A DNA stretch of 15,366 nucleotides from Syntrophaceae bacterium. GTDB taxonomy: Bacteria; Desulfobacterota; Syntrophia; Syntrophales; UBA5619. Below are positions 7,540-14,362 of the stretch, piece after piece. The translations under genes were made by a program, and so were the position numbers. Position 1 is the first letter of the stretch. Each line of letters opens with the position of its first letter. The stretch covers positions 1-15,366 of the forward strand of contig JAHFBU010000009.1 of assembly GCA_023249795.1 (NCBI GenBank), read 5' to 3'. Under the pieces are notes generated by a model. The model searched no databases. It saw nothing but the letters and a program-made list of their open reading frames with translations, and was not told where the DNA came from.

Positions 7540-7578
7540 GCATAGAGGCCGTCTTCCTTGGGGAAGCGGCCTCTATGC
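7540..7578 (-). terminator. Attenuator hairpin between the TPP riboswitch and thiC
   Basis: A perfect 12-bp inverted repeat (GCATAGAGGCCG at 7540-7551 and CGGCCTCTATGC at 7567-7578) encloses a further 5-bp stem (CTTCC and GGAAG) with a four-base loop. One bulged base lies between the two stems. On the minus strand the stem is followed by GUUUUGG, a short U run. It sits 22 bases after the riboswitch and before the thiC start, the expected place for a TPP-controlled transcription terminator. The short U run leaves open another role, such as a pause site. Confidence 0.75.
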
Positions 7579-7599
7579 TTGTTTGCACATTCGGCTCAT

Positions 7600-7682
7600 T
7601 TCCCTACGCAGGTATTACCCTGATCAGGTCGGTAAAGGGTCACCGGAAGCCCGGCATCTCAGCCCCTTGAGGACACCCCTAA
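7600..7682 (-). ncRNA. TPP riboswitch (THI element)
   Basis: The minus strand carries the conserved parts of the thiamine pyrophosphate riboswitch in order. An AGGGGTGTCC start (7673-7682) comes first, then the GGGGCTGAGATG pyrimidine-binding loop (about 7655-7666). A variable stem follows, then ACCCTTTACCGACCTGATC (about 7622-7640), GGGTAATACC (about 7611-7620) and the closing TGCGTAGGGAAA (about 7599-7610). The aptamer binds TPP and would lower thiC expression when TPP is plentiful, most likely through the hairpin just downstream. Confidence 0.96.
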
Positions 7683-7693
7683 CGAGCGGCGAA

Positions 7694-7722
7694 ACTATGC
7701 GATACAGACTTTCTTTTGTCAA
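7694..7722 (-). promoter_or_regulatory. Sigma-70 promoter of the thiC transcript
   Basis: On the minus strand TTGACA (7717-7722, a perfect -35 box) and CATAGT (7694-7699, 4 of 6 for the -10 box) are 17 bases apart. The predicted start near 7687 is only a few bases before the first stem of the riboswitch, exactly where a riboswitch leader should begin. That placement makes the call stronger than consensus matching alone. Confidence 0.7.
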
Positions 7723-7758
7723 GGAAATCTTGGCTGGGAATGGAACCGGCAAAATGGC

Positions 7759-7799
7759 TTGACATCAGTATAACCATGGCGTACCAACCACCGTACGGT
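7759..7799 (+). promoter_or_regulatory. Weak promoter and palindrome upstream of the thioesterase operon
   Basis: A perfect TTGACA (7759-7764) precedes a poor -10 candidate, TACCAA (7782-7787), at 17 bases. A perfect 10-bp palindrome, ACCGTACGGT (7790-7799), covers the expected start point and could bind a repressor. Both are suggestive only. Confidence 0.25.
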
Positions 7800-7853
7800 C
7801 TTCACCCATCGCGCAGTTTGCCGCCGAAGCAATGTTACGAAGGAGTCCTCTGA

Positions 7854-8309
7854 ATGTTTGAGAAAAGACTGATCGCCGGCTGGGGGGATATGGACTTCAA
7901 CTCGCATATGAGAAACACGGGCTTTCTTGATAAATCCGCCGACGTCCGAATGATGTTTTTCTCCGAGAACGGTTTCCCCATGGACGAATTCATACGCCGG
8001 AAGATTGGCCCGGTTGTCATGAAAGATGAAATCGAGTATTTTAAAGAAGTCCAACTGCTGGAAGAACTTCGAGTCACTTTGGCTCTTGCGGGAATCGCGG
8101 ACGACGGCAGCCGCTTCCTGATGCGAAATGAGTTTTGGCGCGGGGATGGCAAGTTGGCTGCCCGCGTGAGCAGCGCTGGCGGATGGCTCGACCTTTCAAT
8201 CAGAAAATTGGTTGCTCCGCCGCCCGCCCTGTTGGCGACATTGCATTCCCTTGCGCGTTCCGAGGATTTCCACATTCTTTCTTCGAGCATAAAGGCAGGG
8301 GGCGGCTGA
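7854..8309 (+). CDS. Hotdog-fold acyl-CoA thioesterase (4HBT-like)
   Basis: A 151-residue cytoplasmic protein resembling the 4-hydroxybenzoyl-CoA thioesterase family, which hydrolyses acyl-CoA thioesters. The N-terminal segment WGDMDFNSHMRNTGFLDKSADVR (from residue 10) has the family layout: an Asp (D12 or D14) followed four or more residues later by His (H18) and Asn (N21), then a long helix. The strands around EIEYFKEVQLLEELRVTLALAG and FLMRNEFWRGDGKLAARV fit the rest of the single hotdog domain. The ATG at 7854 is well placed behind AAGGAG (7840-7845). It is the first gene of a likely operon with the tautomerase and HD genes, after an 81-base gap. The substrate is unknown, and nothing in the sequence specifies an aromatic or fatty acyl group. 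Confidence 0.78.
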   Translation: MFEKRLIAGWGDMDFNSHMRNTGFLDKSADVRMMFFSENGFPMDEFIRRKIGPVVMKDEIEYFKEVQLLEELRVTLALAGIADDGSRFLMRNEFWRGDGKLAARVSSAGGWLDLSIRKLVAPPPALLATLHSLARSEDFHILSSSIKAGGG

Positions 8310-8390
8310 CCGCGGGCTGAACCGGATTGGCCGTAAAGCGGGCCTCCCGGTAGTTCATGACGCCATGTCATAAATTTGAAGGAGAAAAAA

Positions 8391-8624
8391 ATGCCTCATA
8401 TTATTGTAAAACTCCATCCGGGAAGATCCGAAGAGCAGAAGACGCGGCTGGTCGAAGCAATCGTCAAAGACGTTGTCGCCATCGCGAAGTGCGAAGAAAA
8501 ATCGGTTTCGATCGCGATCGAGGAGATCAAACCGGAAGCCTGGGCGGAAGCCGTCTATAGACCGGATATCCTCGATAAACACGAGACGTTATATAAGAAG
8601 CCGGGATATAATCCATTCGAGTGA
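8391..8624 (+). CDS. pptA: PptA-like tautomerase (4-oxalocrotonate tautomerase family)
   Basis: A 77-residue protein of the tautomerase superfamily, whose members use an N-terminal proline, exposed after removal of Met, as catalytic base. The start MPHIIVKLHPGRSEEQK and the C-terminal LYKKPGY resemble E. coli PptA (YdcE). The central EKSVSIAIEEIKPEAW segment also fits that group. The ATG at 8391 is chosen because it puts Pro at position 2 and lies six bases after a clear AAGGAG (8379-8384). An upstream TTG at 8376 would hide the catalytic Pro. The gene is followed after 9 bases by the HD-domain gene. The physiological substrate of PptA proteins is not known to me. Confidence 0.85.
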   Translation: MPHIIVKLHPGRSEEQKTRLVEAIVKDVVAIAKCEEKSVSIAIEEIKPEAWAEAVYRPDILDKHETLYKKPGYNPFE

Positions 8625-8633
8625 GGAGAGAAA

Positions 8634-9188
8634 ATGACCCGGGACGAAGCGGAAGAGCTGCTGAAGAGATACGTCAAGAATGAGCGGATGGTGGACCACT
8701 GCATTGCCTCCGAGGCGGTCCTCCGGGCGCTCGCCCGGCGGCTCGGCCGGGACGAGCAGATGTGGGGGCTCGCCGGGCTCCTCCACGACATCGATATCGA
8801 GGTCGTCGGGGGCGATCTGACCCGCCACGGCCTCGAAGCGGTGCCGATCCTTATGGAGGCGGGGATCGATCCGGAGATCATCGACGCGATAAAGATGCAC
8901 AACGAGATGGTCTGCGGGGCCGTTCGGGGCAAGGAGTTCCATCACGCCCTTGCCGCCGGCGAGACGATCACCGGCCTGATCGTGGCGACGGCTTACGTCT
9001 ATCCGGACCGAAAGCTTGCAAGCGTCAAGGTAAAATCGATCACGAAGCGGATGAAGGAGAAGGCCTTTGCGGCCTCGGTCAACCGCGACACGATCCGGGA
9101 GTGCGAAAAGATCGGCCTGCCGCTCGATGAGTTCGCGGGAATCGCCCTTTCCGCAATGCAGGGAGTAGCCGAACGGCTGGGGTTATGA
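8634..9188 (+). CDS. HD-domain (HDIG-type) phosphohydrolase
   Basis: A 184-residue protein with one HD domain, a fold that usually hydrolyses phosphate esters of nucleotides with a bound metal. Expected ligands are visible: H22 in MVDHCIASEAVL, the H51-D52 pair in GLLHDIDIEVV, H65 in TRHGLEAV, H89 in IKMHNEM, and a later Asp in YPDRK. This HDIG type is common and mostly uncharacterised. A GAGGAG site overlaps the pptA stop codon directly before the ATG at 8634. It is therefore almost certainly co-translated with pptA. A purine nucleotide or signal-nucleotide substrate would be a guess. Confidence 0.85.
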   Translation: MTRDEAEELLKRYVKNERMVDHCIASEAVLRALARRLGRDEQMWGLAGLLHDIDIEVVGGDLTRHGLEAVPILMEAGIDPEIIDAIKMHNEMVCGAVRGKEFHHALAAGETITGLIVATAYVYPDRKLASVKVKSITKRMKEKAFAASVNRDTIRECEKIGLPLDEFAGIALSAMQGVAERLGL

Positions 9189-9195
9189 GGATTCC

Positions 9196-9239
9196 GGGGA
9201 CACGTTCCGATCCCTTCGGGCTTCCGGAACAGGTCCCCG
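9196..9239. repeat. REP-like imperfect palindrome
   Basis: GGGGACACGTTCC (9196-9208) faces GGAACAGGTCCCC (9226-9238), pairing at 11 of 13 positions plus an outer C-G pair. A small CCC-TTC-GGG hairpin (9212-9220) lies inside. The GGGGACA head is typical of intergenic REP-type repeats mobilised by IS200-like transposases in deltaproteobacterial genomes. That link is from general knowledge, and no such transposase is in this window. A related segment containing CCTTCGGG recurs 30 bases later (9237-9260). Confidence 0.55.
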
Positions 9240-9275
9240 ACACCTTCGGGATTTCGGGAGCCTTGCATCCGGCCA

Positions 9276-9302
9276 TCCCGTATCAAGTACGGGACAAGTT
9301 TT
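9276..9302 (+). terminator. Probable intrinsic terminator of the thioesterase-pptA-HD operon
   Basis: TCCCGTA (9276-9282) and TACGGGA (9288-9294) form a 7-bp stem with a five-base loop. It is followed, after a short CAAG, by four T (9299-9302). It lies about 90 bases after the HD gene and just before the opposing etfA stop. The short T run and the resemblance to widespread palindromic repeats mean it may be a repeat used as a terminator. Confidence 0.5.
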
Positions 9303-9311
9303 GAACAGCCC

Positions 9312-10313
9312 CTATGAACGGAATCGTTTTTTGAATTCCTGAATGAGGGCAGCGCAGAACTGGCTTGCGTCGGCCACGATAGCGACGTCGGCCCGCTTCA
9401 TCATCGCCGCGTTCGGGTTCTTGTTCACCGCGATGACGAATTTGGCGCCGTTGCAGGCGGCGGTGAACTGGATGGCGCCGCTGATCCCGAAGCAGAAGAG
9501 GATCTGCGGCCGAATCTGTTTTCCAGCCTGGCCGACGAGCGCGTTATGATCGGCCCAATCGGCATAGACCGCCGGGCGCGTCGCGCCTACCTCACCGCCC
9601 AGAAGTTCGGCCAGTTCGAAGAGCTTCGCAAATTTCTTTTTGCTCCCCAGACCGCGCCCGCCGCATACGACGACCTTCGCGTCCTCCAACTTCTGATCCC
9701 TCTGGGGGCACCGCTCCGACTGCACCAGGCGAACCCGGTCGGCGGGAAGGTCTCGCGGCATGGGGACATCCACCACCTCGCCGGTCCGGGCGTAATCATG
9801 GGGGATCTCCTGGAAGGTTCCCGGGCGGACGGTGGCCATCTGCGGCCGGCGTTCGGGGGTTACGATCTCCGCCACAAGATTGCCGCCGAAGGAGGGGGCC
9901 ATCTGGACGAGGAGCCCTTCCCCGTTGATGTCGAGGCCGATGCAGTCGGCGGTCAATCCCGTGACCAGGCGCTTGGCCAGACGGGGGGCAAACTCCCGTC
10001 CGAACGCGGTCGCCCCGACGAGGACGATCTCCGGCTTCTCCCGTTTGACCAGCCGCTCCATCAGCAGGGTATAGGTCTCCACGCCGTAGGCCGCAAGCCG
10101 GGGATGGTCCGTCCGGTAGATCTTCTCCGCACCGTGCGCGATGTATTCCCCGACCCACTCATCCACCTTGTCGCCGAAGACGACCGCACAGACCTCGGCG
10201 TCGATCTTCCGCGCCAGATCCGTTGCCCGTGAGAGAAGTTGGAGGGTCACGCGATTCTGAAAGTAGTTCCGGTAATCGCCGAAGACCCAGATTTGTCGCC
10301 TCTTTGCCGTCAT
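9312..10313 (-). CDS. etfA: Electron transfer flavoprotein alpha subunit
   Basis: EtfA forms a heterodimer with EtfB and accepts electrons from acyl-CoA dehydrogenases through FAD. The 333-residue product has the N-terminal ETF fold (about 8-190) and the C-terminal FAD-binding domain (about 205-325). The latter has GGRGLGSKKKF, VGQAGKQIRPQ and CFGISGAIQFTAACNGAKFVIAVNKNPNA. The usual GQTGK is GQAGK here, a small change at a residue near the flavin. There is no ferredoxin-like N-terminal extension. The start codon overlaps the etfB stop (ATGA), so the two are translationally coupled. It is the last gene of the acyl-CoA dehydrogenase operon. Confidence 0.95.
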   Translation of the reverse strand: MTAKRRQIWVFGDYRNYFQNRVTLQLLSRATDLARKIDAEVCAVVFGDKVDEWVGEYIAHGAEKIYRTDHPRLAAYGVETYTLLMERLVKREKPEIVLVGATAFGREFAPRLAKRLVTGLTADCIGLDINGEGLLVQMAPSFGGNLVAEIVTPERRPQMATVRPGTFQEIPHDYARTGEVVDVPMPRDLPADRVRLVQSERCPQRDQKLEDAKVVVCGGRGLGSKKKFAKLFELAELLGGEVGATRPAVYADWADHNALVGQAGKQIRPQILFCFGISGAIQFTAACNGAKFVIAVNKNPNAAMMKRADVAIVADASQFCAALIQEFKKRFRS

Positions 10314-11140
10314 GATGATCTCTTATCCGTTTTCAAGTCCCGCCCGAGCGCGCTGCCGATTCGGTCATCGAACCGCTCGAAGAGCTGCTCCACGATCCTC
10401 TTGGGCGCCCCGGTCAGGACGATGTTTTCCTTCCCCTCCGTCGGCGAAAAGACGTTGAGGATTTTCGTGGCGGAACCCTTCGCGCCGATCCGCTCCGGGT
10501 CGATGCCGATGGCGGCCGCGTCGAGGGAGACGATATCCGCTTCGGCGAATGCCGCCTGGAGGCCGCCCAGCGGCACATAGCGGGGAGCGTGCCGTCCGGC
10601 CATCACGGTAACCAGACCGGGGAGGTCCATCTCCAGCGTTTCGAGAAAATAGTCGGCTATCCGCTGCATCCGGACCGTACGGTCCCTGATCTCAAGCTCG
10701 TCCACATAGGTGACGCCGGGGATATCGAGTTCCTCAGCCAGTTGCGGGCCGACCTGGGCGGTCTCGCTGTCGCTTGTGGCCAGGCCGCATAAAACGAGGT
10801 CAAACCCCGGGCAGTTCTTCTCGATCGCCCGGGCGAGGACATGGGAAGTCACGGAGGTATCCGCCCCGGCCATTTTCCGGTCGGTCAGCAGGACGCCGCG
10901 GTCCGCCCCGAGGGCAATCGCCTCGCGGAGAACCTCTTCGGCCATCGGCGGCCCCATCGTGATCGCCGTGATTTCACCGCCCACCGCCTCTTTGATCCGG
11001 AGGGCCGCATCGAGGGCCGAGCGGCAGGCGGGGTTCATCATCCCCTCCGCCAGATCCCGCTGGAGGTTACCCGTCTTCGGGTCCCAGGGAAGTTCGGAGA
11101 CCATTGGCACTTGCTTGATGCAAACGACCAGCTTCAACAT
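10310..11140 (-). CDS. etfB: Electron transfer flavoprotein beta subunit
   Basis: The 276-residue partner of EtfA. Family motifs are clear: VVCIKQVP at the start, GGEITAITMGPPMAEEVLREAIALGAD (about 55-79), GADTSVTSHVLARAI and SDSETAQVGPQLAEELDIPGVTYV. The TAQVGP form and the PRYVPLGG segment are closer to clostridial ETFs, a set that includes electron-bifurcating members, than to the mitochondrial-type QTGQM form. Bifurcation is possible but not proven by sequence alone. It starts three bases after the acyl-CoA dehydrogenase stop, with an AAAGGA site inside that gene's end, and overlaps etfA by four bases. Confidence 0.95.
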   Translation of the reverse strand: MLKLVVCIKQVPMVSELPWDPKTGNLQRDLAEGMMNPACRSALDAALRIKEAVGGEITAITMGPPMAEEVLREAIALGADRGVLLTDRKMAGADTSVTSHVLARAIEKNCPGFDLVLCGLATSDSETAQVGPQLAEELDIPGVTYVDELEIRDRTVRMQRIADYFLETLEMDLPGLVTVMAGRHAPRYVPLGGLQAAFAEADIVSLDAAAIGIDPERIGAKGSATKILNVFSPTEGKENIVLTGAPKRIVEQLFERFDDRIGSALGRDLKTDKRSS

Positions 11141-11143
11141 CGG

Positions 11144-12292
11144 CTATGTCCTTTGGGCGAGCACCGCGCGGGAGATGACCAGCCGCTGGATCTCGCTTGT
11201 ACCCTCATAAATCTCCGTGACCTTCGCGTCCCGGAAGTAACGCTCCACGCCGTACTCCTTGCTGTAGCCGTATCCGCCGTGGATCTGGACGGCCGTGTTC
11301 GTCACCCGCGTCGCAAGCGCGCTGCAGTAAAGCTTGGCCATCGCCGCCTCCGCCCCGAAAGGCCGCCCCGCATCCTTAAGCGCGCAGGCACGGTAAAGGA
11401 GGAGACGACCGGCGTCGATCTCGGTCGCCATATCGGCGAGGTAGTTCTGGATGGACTGGAACGAGGAGAGGGGTTTCTTGAACTGCTGCCGCTCCTTGGC
11501 ATAGCGGACCGAATCCTCGAAGGCAGCCTGGGCAAGTCCCAGGGCCTGGGCGGCGATGCCGATGCGGCCCGTGTCGAGGGTTTCGAGGGCGATCTTAATC
11601 CCGTTGCCGGACCGGCCGAGCAGGTTCGTCTCCGGAACGCGGCAATCATCGAGGACAAGAGAAGAGACAGGATTCGCCCTCATCCCGCAGAGGTCCTCCT
11701 TTTCGCCCACGGAAAAGCCGGGGCTCTCCTTCTCGACGATGAAGACCCCGGCGCTCCGCTGGGGGTTCTGCGGGTCCGTAAGCGCGAAGATCAACGCAAC
11801 CCCGCAGACACCGCCGTTGGTCACGAAGATCTTTGTGCCGTTGATCACGTACTCTTTGCCGTCGCGGATCGCGGTCGTTTCGACACCGCCGGCATCGGAG
11901 CCTGCATTGGACTCGGTCAGACAGAAGGCGCCGATCCTATCCCCCCTGGTCATCGCCGGCAGGAGACGGTTTTTCTGCTCCTCCGTCCCGAAACGAACGA
12001 TGGGATAGACAGCGACGCCGTTGTGGACGGTCAGGCAGAGGCCCATTGCCCCGCTGACGCGCGAGATCTCCTCGATCGCGATTGCATAGCTGATCGTGTC
12101 CATCCCGGCGCCGCCGTAGTCCTCGGGGGCCTGAAGACCGAAGAAGTGCAGGGGCTTCATCTTCTCGACGATTTCCCACGGGAAACGGGCATCGCGGTCG
12201 ATGTCGTGGGCGATCGGGGCGATCTCCGCCTCGGCGAACATGCGCACCGCCTTGCGGACCGCCTTGTGCTTCATGCAGGGATTGAGATCCAC
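11144..12292 (-). CDS. Acyl-CoA dehydrogenase (short-chain/butyryl-CoA type)
   Basis: A 382-residue FAD enzyme that introduces a double bond between C2 and C3 of an acyl-CoA (or reduces the enoyl-CoA) and exchanges electrons with ETF. Motifs include LTESNAGSDAG (about 135-145), the flavin-binding FVTNGG segment, QIHGGYGYSKEYGVERYFRDAK and YEGTSEIQRL, whose Glu (E363) is at the catalytic-base position of short-chain dehydrogenases. The GTG at 12292 is chosen as start: GGAG lies nine bases upstream, an in-frame stop lies 24 bases upstream, and the N-terminus then aligns with family members. An internal ATG at residue 7 is the alternative. It is followed at once by etfB and etfA, its electron partners. 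The chain length or special acyl substrate (for example cyclic or glutaryl type) cannot be settled here. Confidence 0.93.
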   Translation of the reverse strand: MDLNPCMKHKAVRKAVRMFAEAEIAPIAHDIDRDARFPWEIVEKMKPLHFFGLQAPEDYGGAGMDTISYAIAIEEISRVSGAMGLCLTVHNGVAVYPIVRFGTEEQKNRLLPAMTRGDRIGAFCLTESNAGSDAGGVETTAIRDGKEYVINGTKIFVTNGGVCGVALIFALTDPQNPQRSAGVFIVEKESPGFSVGEKEDLCGMRANPVSSLVLDDCRVPETNLLGRSGNGIKIALETLDTGRIGIAAQALGLAQAAFEDSVRYAKERQQFKKPLSSFQSIQNYLADMATEIDAGRLLLYRACALKDAGRPFGAEAAMAKLYCSALATRVTNTAVQIHGGYGYSKEYGVERYFRDAKVTEIYEGTSEIQRLVISRAVLAQRT

Positions 12293-12396
12293 GACCCTAA
12301 ACTCCAGAATAGATCATCCGATCCCGTGACCGGAACCGGTGAAACCCTACTGTATTACCGGGGGGAAATCAAGCATCCGGATTCAGTCGAATTCAA

Positions 12397-14148
12397 CTAT
12401 TGGCCGGTCTGCTCCGGTTGTCCGCGCTGCTGCAAAACCAGGCCGAGTCTGTCTCGGGCCTCGGTGTCGGCGGGATTGATTTCCAGCACTTTCTGAAAAT
12501 GGAAGATGGCTTCATCAACTTGTCCACCGTCGGCCAGAACGATGCCGAGATTATAGTGGGTATCCGCCAAGCCCGGCTGGATTTCCAGCGACTTCCGATA
12601 ATGGGCAATGGCTTCGCCAACCTGCCCGCGCCTGGCCAAGGCGTTACCCAGATTGCTATGGCCCTCGGCGGAGACGGGCTTGATTTCCAGCGCCCTCCGA
12701 TAATGGGTGATGGCCTCGTCGATCTTCCCGACGCCGACCAATGTATTGCCGAGGTTATTGAGGATAATATAGCTGTCCGGGGCGCAGTCTAAGGAATGGG
12801 TCCAGAACATCTCGCTGTTCCGCCAGTACGAGGTTTGCCGCCACGCAAACCCCATCAGAATCAGCACCACCAGCGCCGAGGCGACGCCGCACACCCACCG
12901 ACGTTGCCGCCGGCAAGAGGCGAGTTGCGCAACCCCCCAGGTTATGGACAGACACAACCCGACCTGGGGCAGATACGTGTAACGGTCGGCCATCGACTGC
13001 GAACCTACCTGAACCAGTCCGATCACCGGCACGAGCATCCCGACGTACCAGAACCATCCGACAAACAGATAGGGGAACCGGCGCCGCCATACGAGCACTG
13101 CCGCCGAGATGCCAGCCAACGCCAGGGTGGAAGCGACGACTTCCCAGATGGGCAAACCGTTCTCCGGATAGGGGTAGAACGCGGCCAGCCCCACGGGGTA
13201 GAAGAGCTTTCCGATGAAGGCCACATAGGAAACCAGGGCGTTGGCGATCCGCGACGATATCGGGATGGCGTCGACGGGGATAACGGCTTCACCCTGGGCG
13301 AAGAACGTTGCCACGCTGGAGGCCGCCGCCATTACCAGCAGGGGAAGCTTTTCGATAACCACGCGACGGGAAAACGGGGAAGACCTGCCCGCCGCGGGCA
13401 GCCCCGTGCGTCCCAGAGGCCAATAGTCCAACAACAGCAACACAAACGGAAGCGTCACCAGCATCGGCTTGGCCATCAGGCCCAAACCGAACAACACCGC
13501 CACCGTCAGATAGCGACCGGGTGAAAAGGGGCGGCGGGCATAGCCGACATAGGCCCACAGGGTCAGCATGAAGAACAGTCCGCTGAGGACATCCTTCCGT
13601 TCGGCCACCCACGCCACCGACTCCACCCGAAGCGGATGGACAGCAAACACCGCCGCCACGAACGCACTGCGCCACAGAGCCCCCGTCATCCGCCACAGCA
13701 CAAGGAAGAGCAGGATCGCCACGGCGGCATGCAACAGAACATTGGTCAGGTGGTGTCCGCCGGCGTTCAGCCCGTAGAGCTGGACATCCAGCATGTGGGA
13801 GAGCCAGGTCAGCGGATGCCAGTTGCTGGCATGACCGGAGGTAAAGGCCCAAACAACACCGCGGGCCGTCAGACCACTCGCAACCTGAGGGTTCCTATAC
13901 ACGTAATTGTCGTCGTCATAGCTGACGAACTGATGCCCGGCCGTCTGGCCGAAGGCCAGGGCGACCGCCAGCAAAAGAAGACCGCAGATGGTCGGCACTG
14001 TCCACGTGTCAGGCATCCGCAATTTCGGACTTGGGATAGGAACCTCTTTCGGCGAACTGCCACGATGGGCCGTTTCCGAAGCCGTTTGTTTGCGGCGGCC
14101 GGGATTGCCATTGTTCGGCGGCCGGTTCTTTTTTGGCTTGTGACCCAT
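12397..14148 (-). CDS. Polytopic membrane protein with C-terminal TPR repeats (GT-C-like)
   Basis: A 583-residue protein from the ATG at 14148. A basic, disordered cytoplasmic N-terminus (1-45) is followed by about ten to twelve membrane helices (about 50-440). Three to four TPR repeats follow (about 458-491, 492-525, 526-559 and a partial fourth), each with the GxxxEAIxHYxxALEIxP pattern. The first loop has SYDDDNYVYRNP (DDD at 78-80), and later segments include HPLTWLSHMLD, HPLRVESVAWVAERKDVLSG and MADRYTYLPQVG. These are the marks of a large bacterial family related to GT-C glycosyltransferases and eukaryotic TMTC mannosyltransferases. A lipid-linked sugar donor is likely but unproven. The longer open frame to 14262 is rejected because the promoter lies inside it. 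There is no strong ribosome site. Confidence 0.82.
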   Translation of the reverse strand: MGHKPKKNRPPNNGNPGRRKQTASETAHRGSSPKEVPIPSPKLRMPDTWTVPTICGLLLLAVALAFGQTAGHQFVSYDDDNYVYRNPQVASGLTARGVVWAFTSGHASNWHPLTWLSHMLDVQLYGLNAGGHHLTNVLLHAAVAILLFLVLWRMTGALWRSAFVAAVFAVHPLRVESVAWVAERKDVLSGLFFMLTLWAYVGYARRPFSPGRYLTVAVLFGLGLMAKPMLVTLPFVLLLLDYWPLGRTGLPAAGRSSPFSRRVVIEKLPLLVMAAASSVATFFAQGEAVIPVDAIPISSRIANALVSYVAFIGKLFYPVGLAAFYPYPENGLPIWEVVASTLALAGISAAVLVWRRRFPYLFVGWFWYVGMLVPVIGLVQVGSQSMADRYTYLPQVGLCLSITWGVAQLASCRRQRRWVCGVASALVVLILMGFAWRQTSYWRNSEMFWTHSLDCAPDSYIILNNLGNTLVGVGKIDEAITHYRRALEIKPVSAEGHSNLGNALARRGQVGEAIAHYRKSLEIQPGLADTHYNLGIVLADGGQVDEAIFHFQKVLEINPADTEARDRLGLVLQQRGQPEQTGQ

Positions 14149-14188
14149 GATGAGACGGTTCCGATTGGACAACGCAATGTTGGGGCGA

Positions 14189-14217
14189 ACTATAGGGAGG
14201 CTGTTTTTACTTGTCAA
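14189..14217 (-). promoter_or_regulatory. Near-consensus sigma-70 promoter of the TPR membrane protein gene
   Basis: On the minus strand TTGACA (14212-14217, perfect) and TATAGT (14189-14194, 5 of 6) are separated by 17 bases. Transcription should start near 14182 and give a leader of about 34 bases to the ATG at 14148. This is the best promoter in the window and rules against the upstream start at 14262. Confidence 0.75.
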
Positions 14218-14256
14218 GGGATATGTCGGGCAGGGTATCAGCGCGTCAGGGCCATC

Positions 14257-14285
14257 TTGCATCTCTTTCGGAATAACGATAAGAT
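14257..14285 (+). promoter_or_regulatory. Weak candidate promoter for thiM-thiE
   Basis: TTGCAT (14257-14262, 3 of 6) and TAAGAT (14280-14285, 4 of 6) are 17 bases apart and about 80 bases before the thiM start. A short GCTCC/GGAGC hairpin (14292-14309) lies in the leader. No THI element features (CTGAGA loop, ACCTGAT segment) are seen between 14149 and 14362. Confidence 0.3.
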
Positions 14286-14362
14286 GTCATCGCTCCTCAA
14301 GGTTGGAGCAACGCTATCGCACGTATGTAATAACAAAATATTTCCCCAGGGAGAGACATTTC

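Noticed and set aside
6363..7670. A 435-codon open frame on the plus strand opposite thiC
   Set aside because: Antisense to an unmistakable ThiC and running through the riboswitch; no family resemblance.
8376..8390. TTG start five codons before the pptA ATG
   Set aside because: It would bury the catalytic N-terminal proline, and it overlaps the Shine-Dalgarno sequence itself.
10841..12496. A 551-codon open frame on the plus strand
   Set aside because: It runs antisense through the clear etfB and acyl-CoA dehydrogenase genes; its product is rich in Arg, Gly, Asp and His with no recognisable domain, as expected of a shadow frame in GC-rich DNA.
14149..14262. N-terminal extension of the TPR membrane protein
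   Set aside because: The best promoter for the gene lies within it, and the extra residues look unlike a protein domain.
14147..14362. Longer thiM with a 72-residue N-terminal extension
   Set aside because: ThiM homology begins at MNITAEE, the good ribosome site is at 14349-14355, and the extension overlaps the divergent promoter region.
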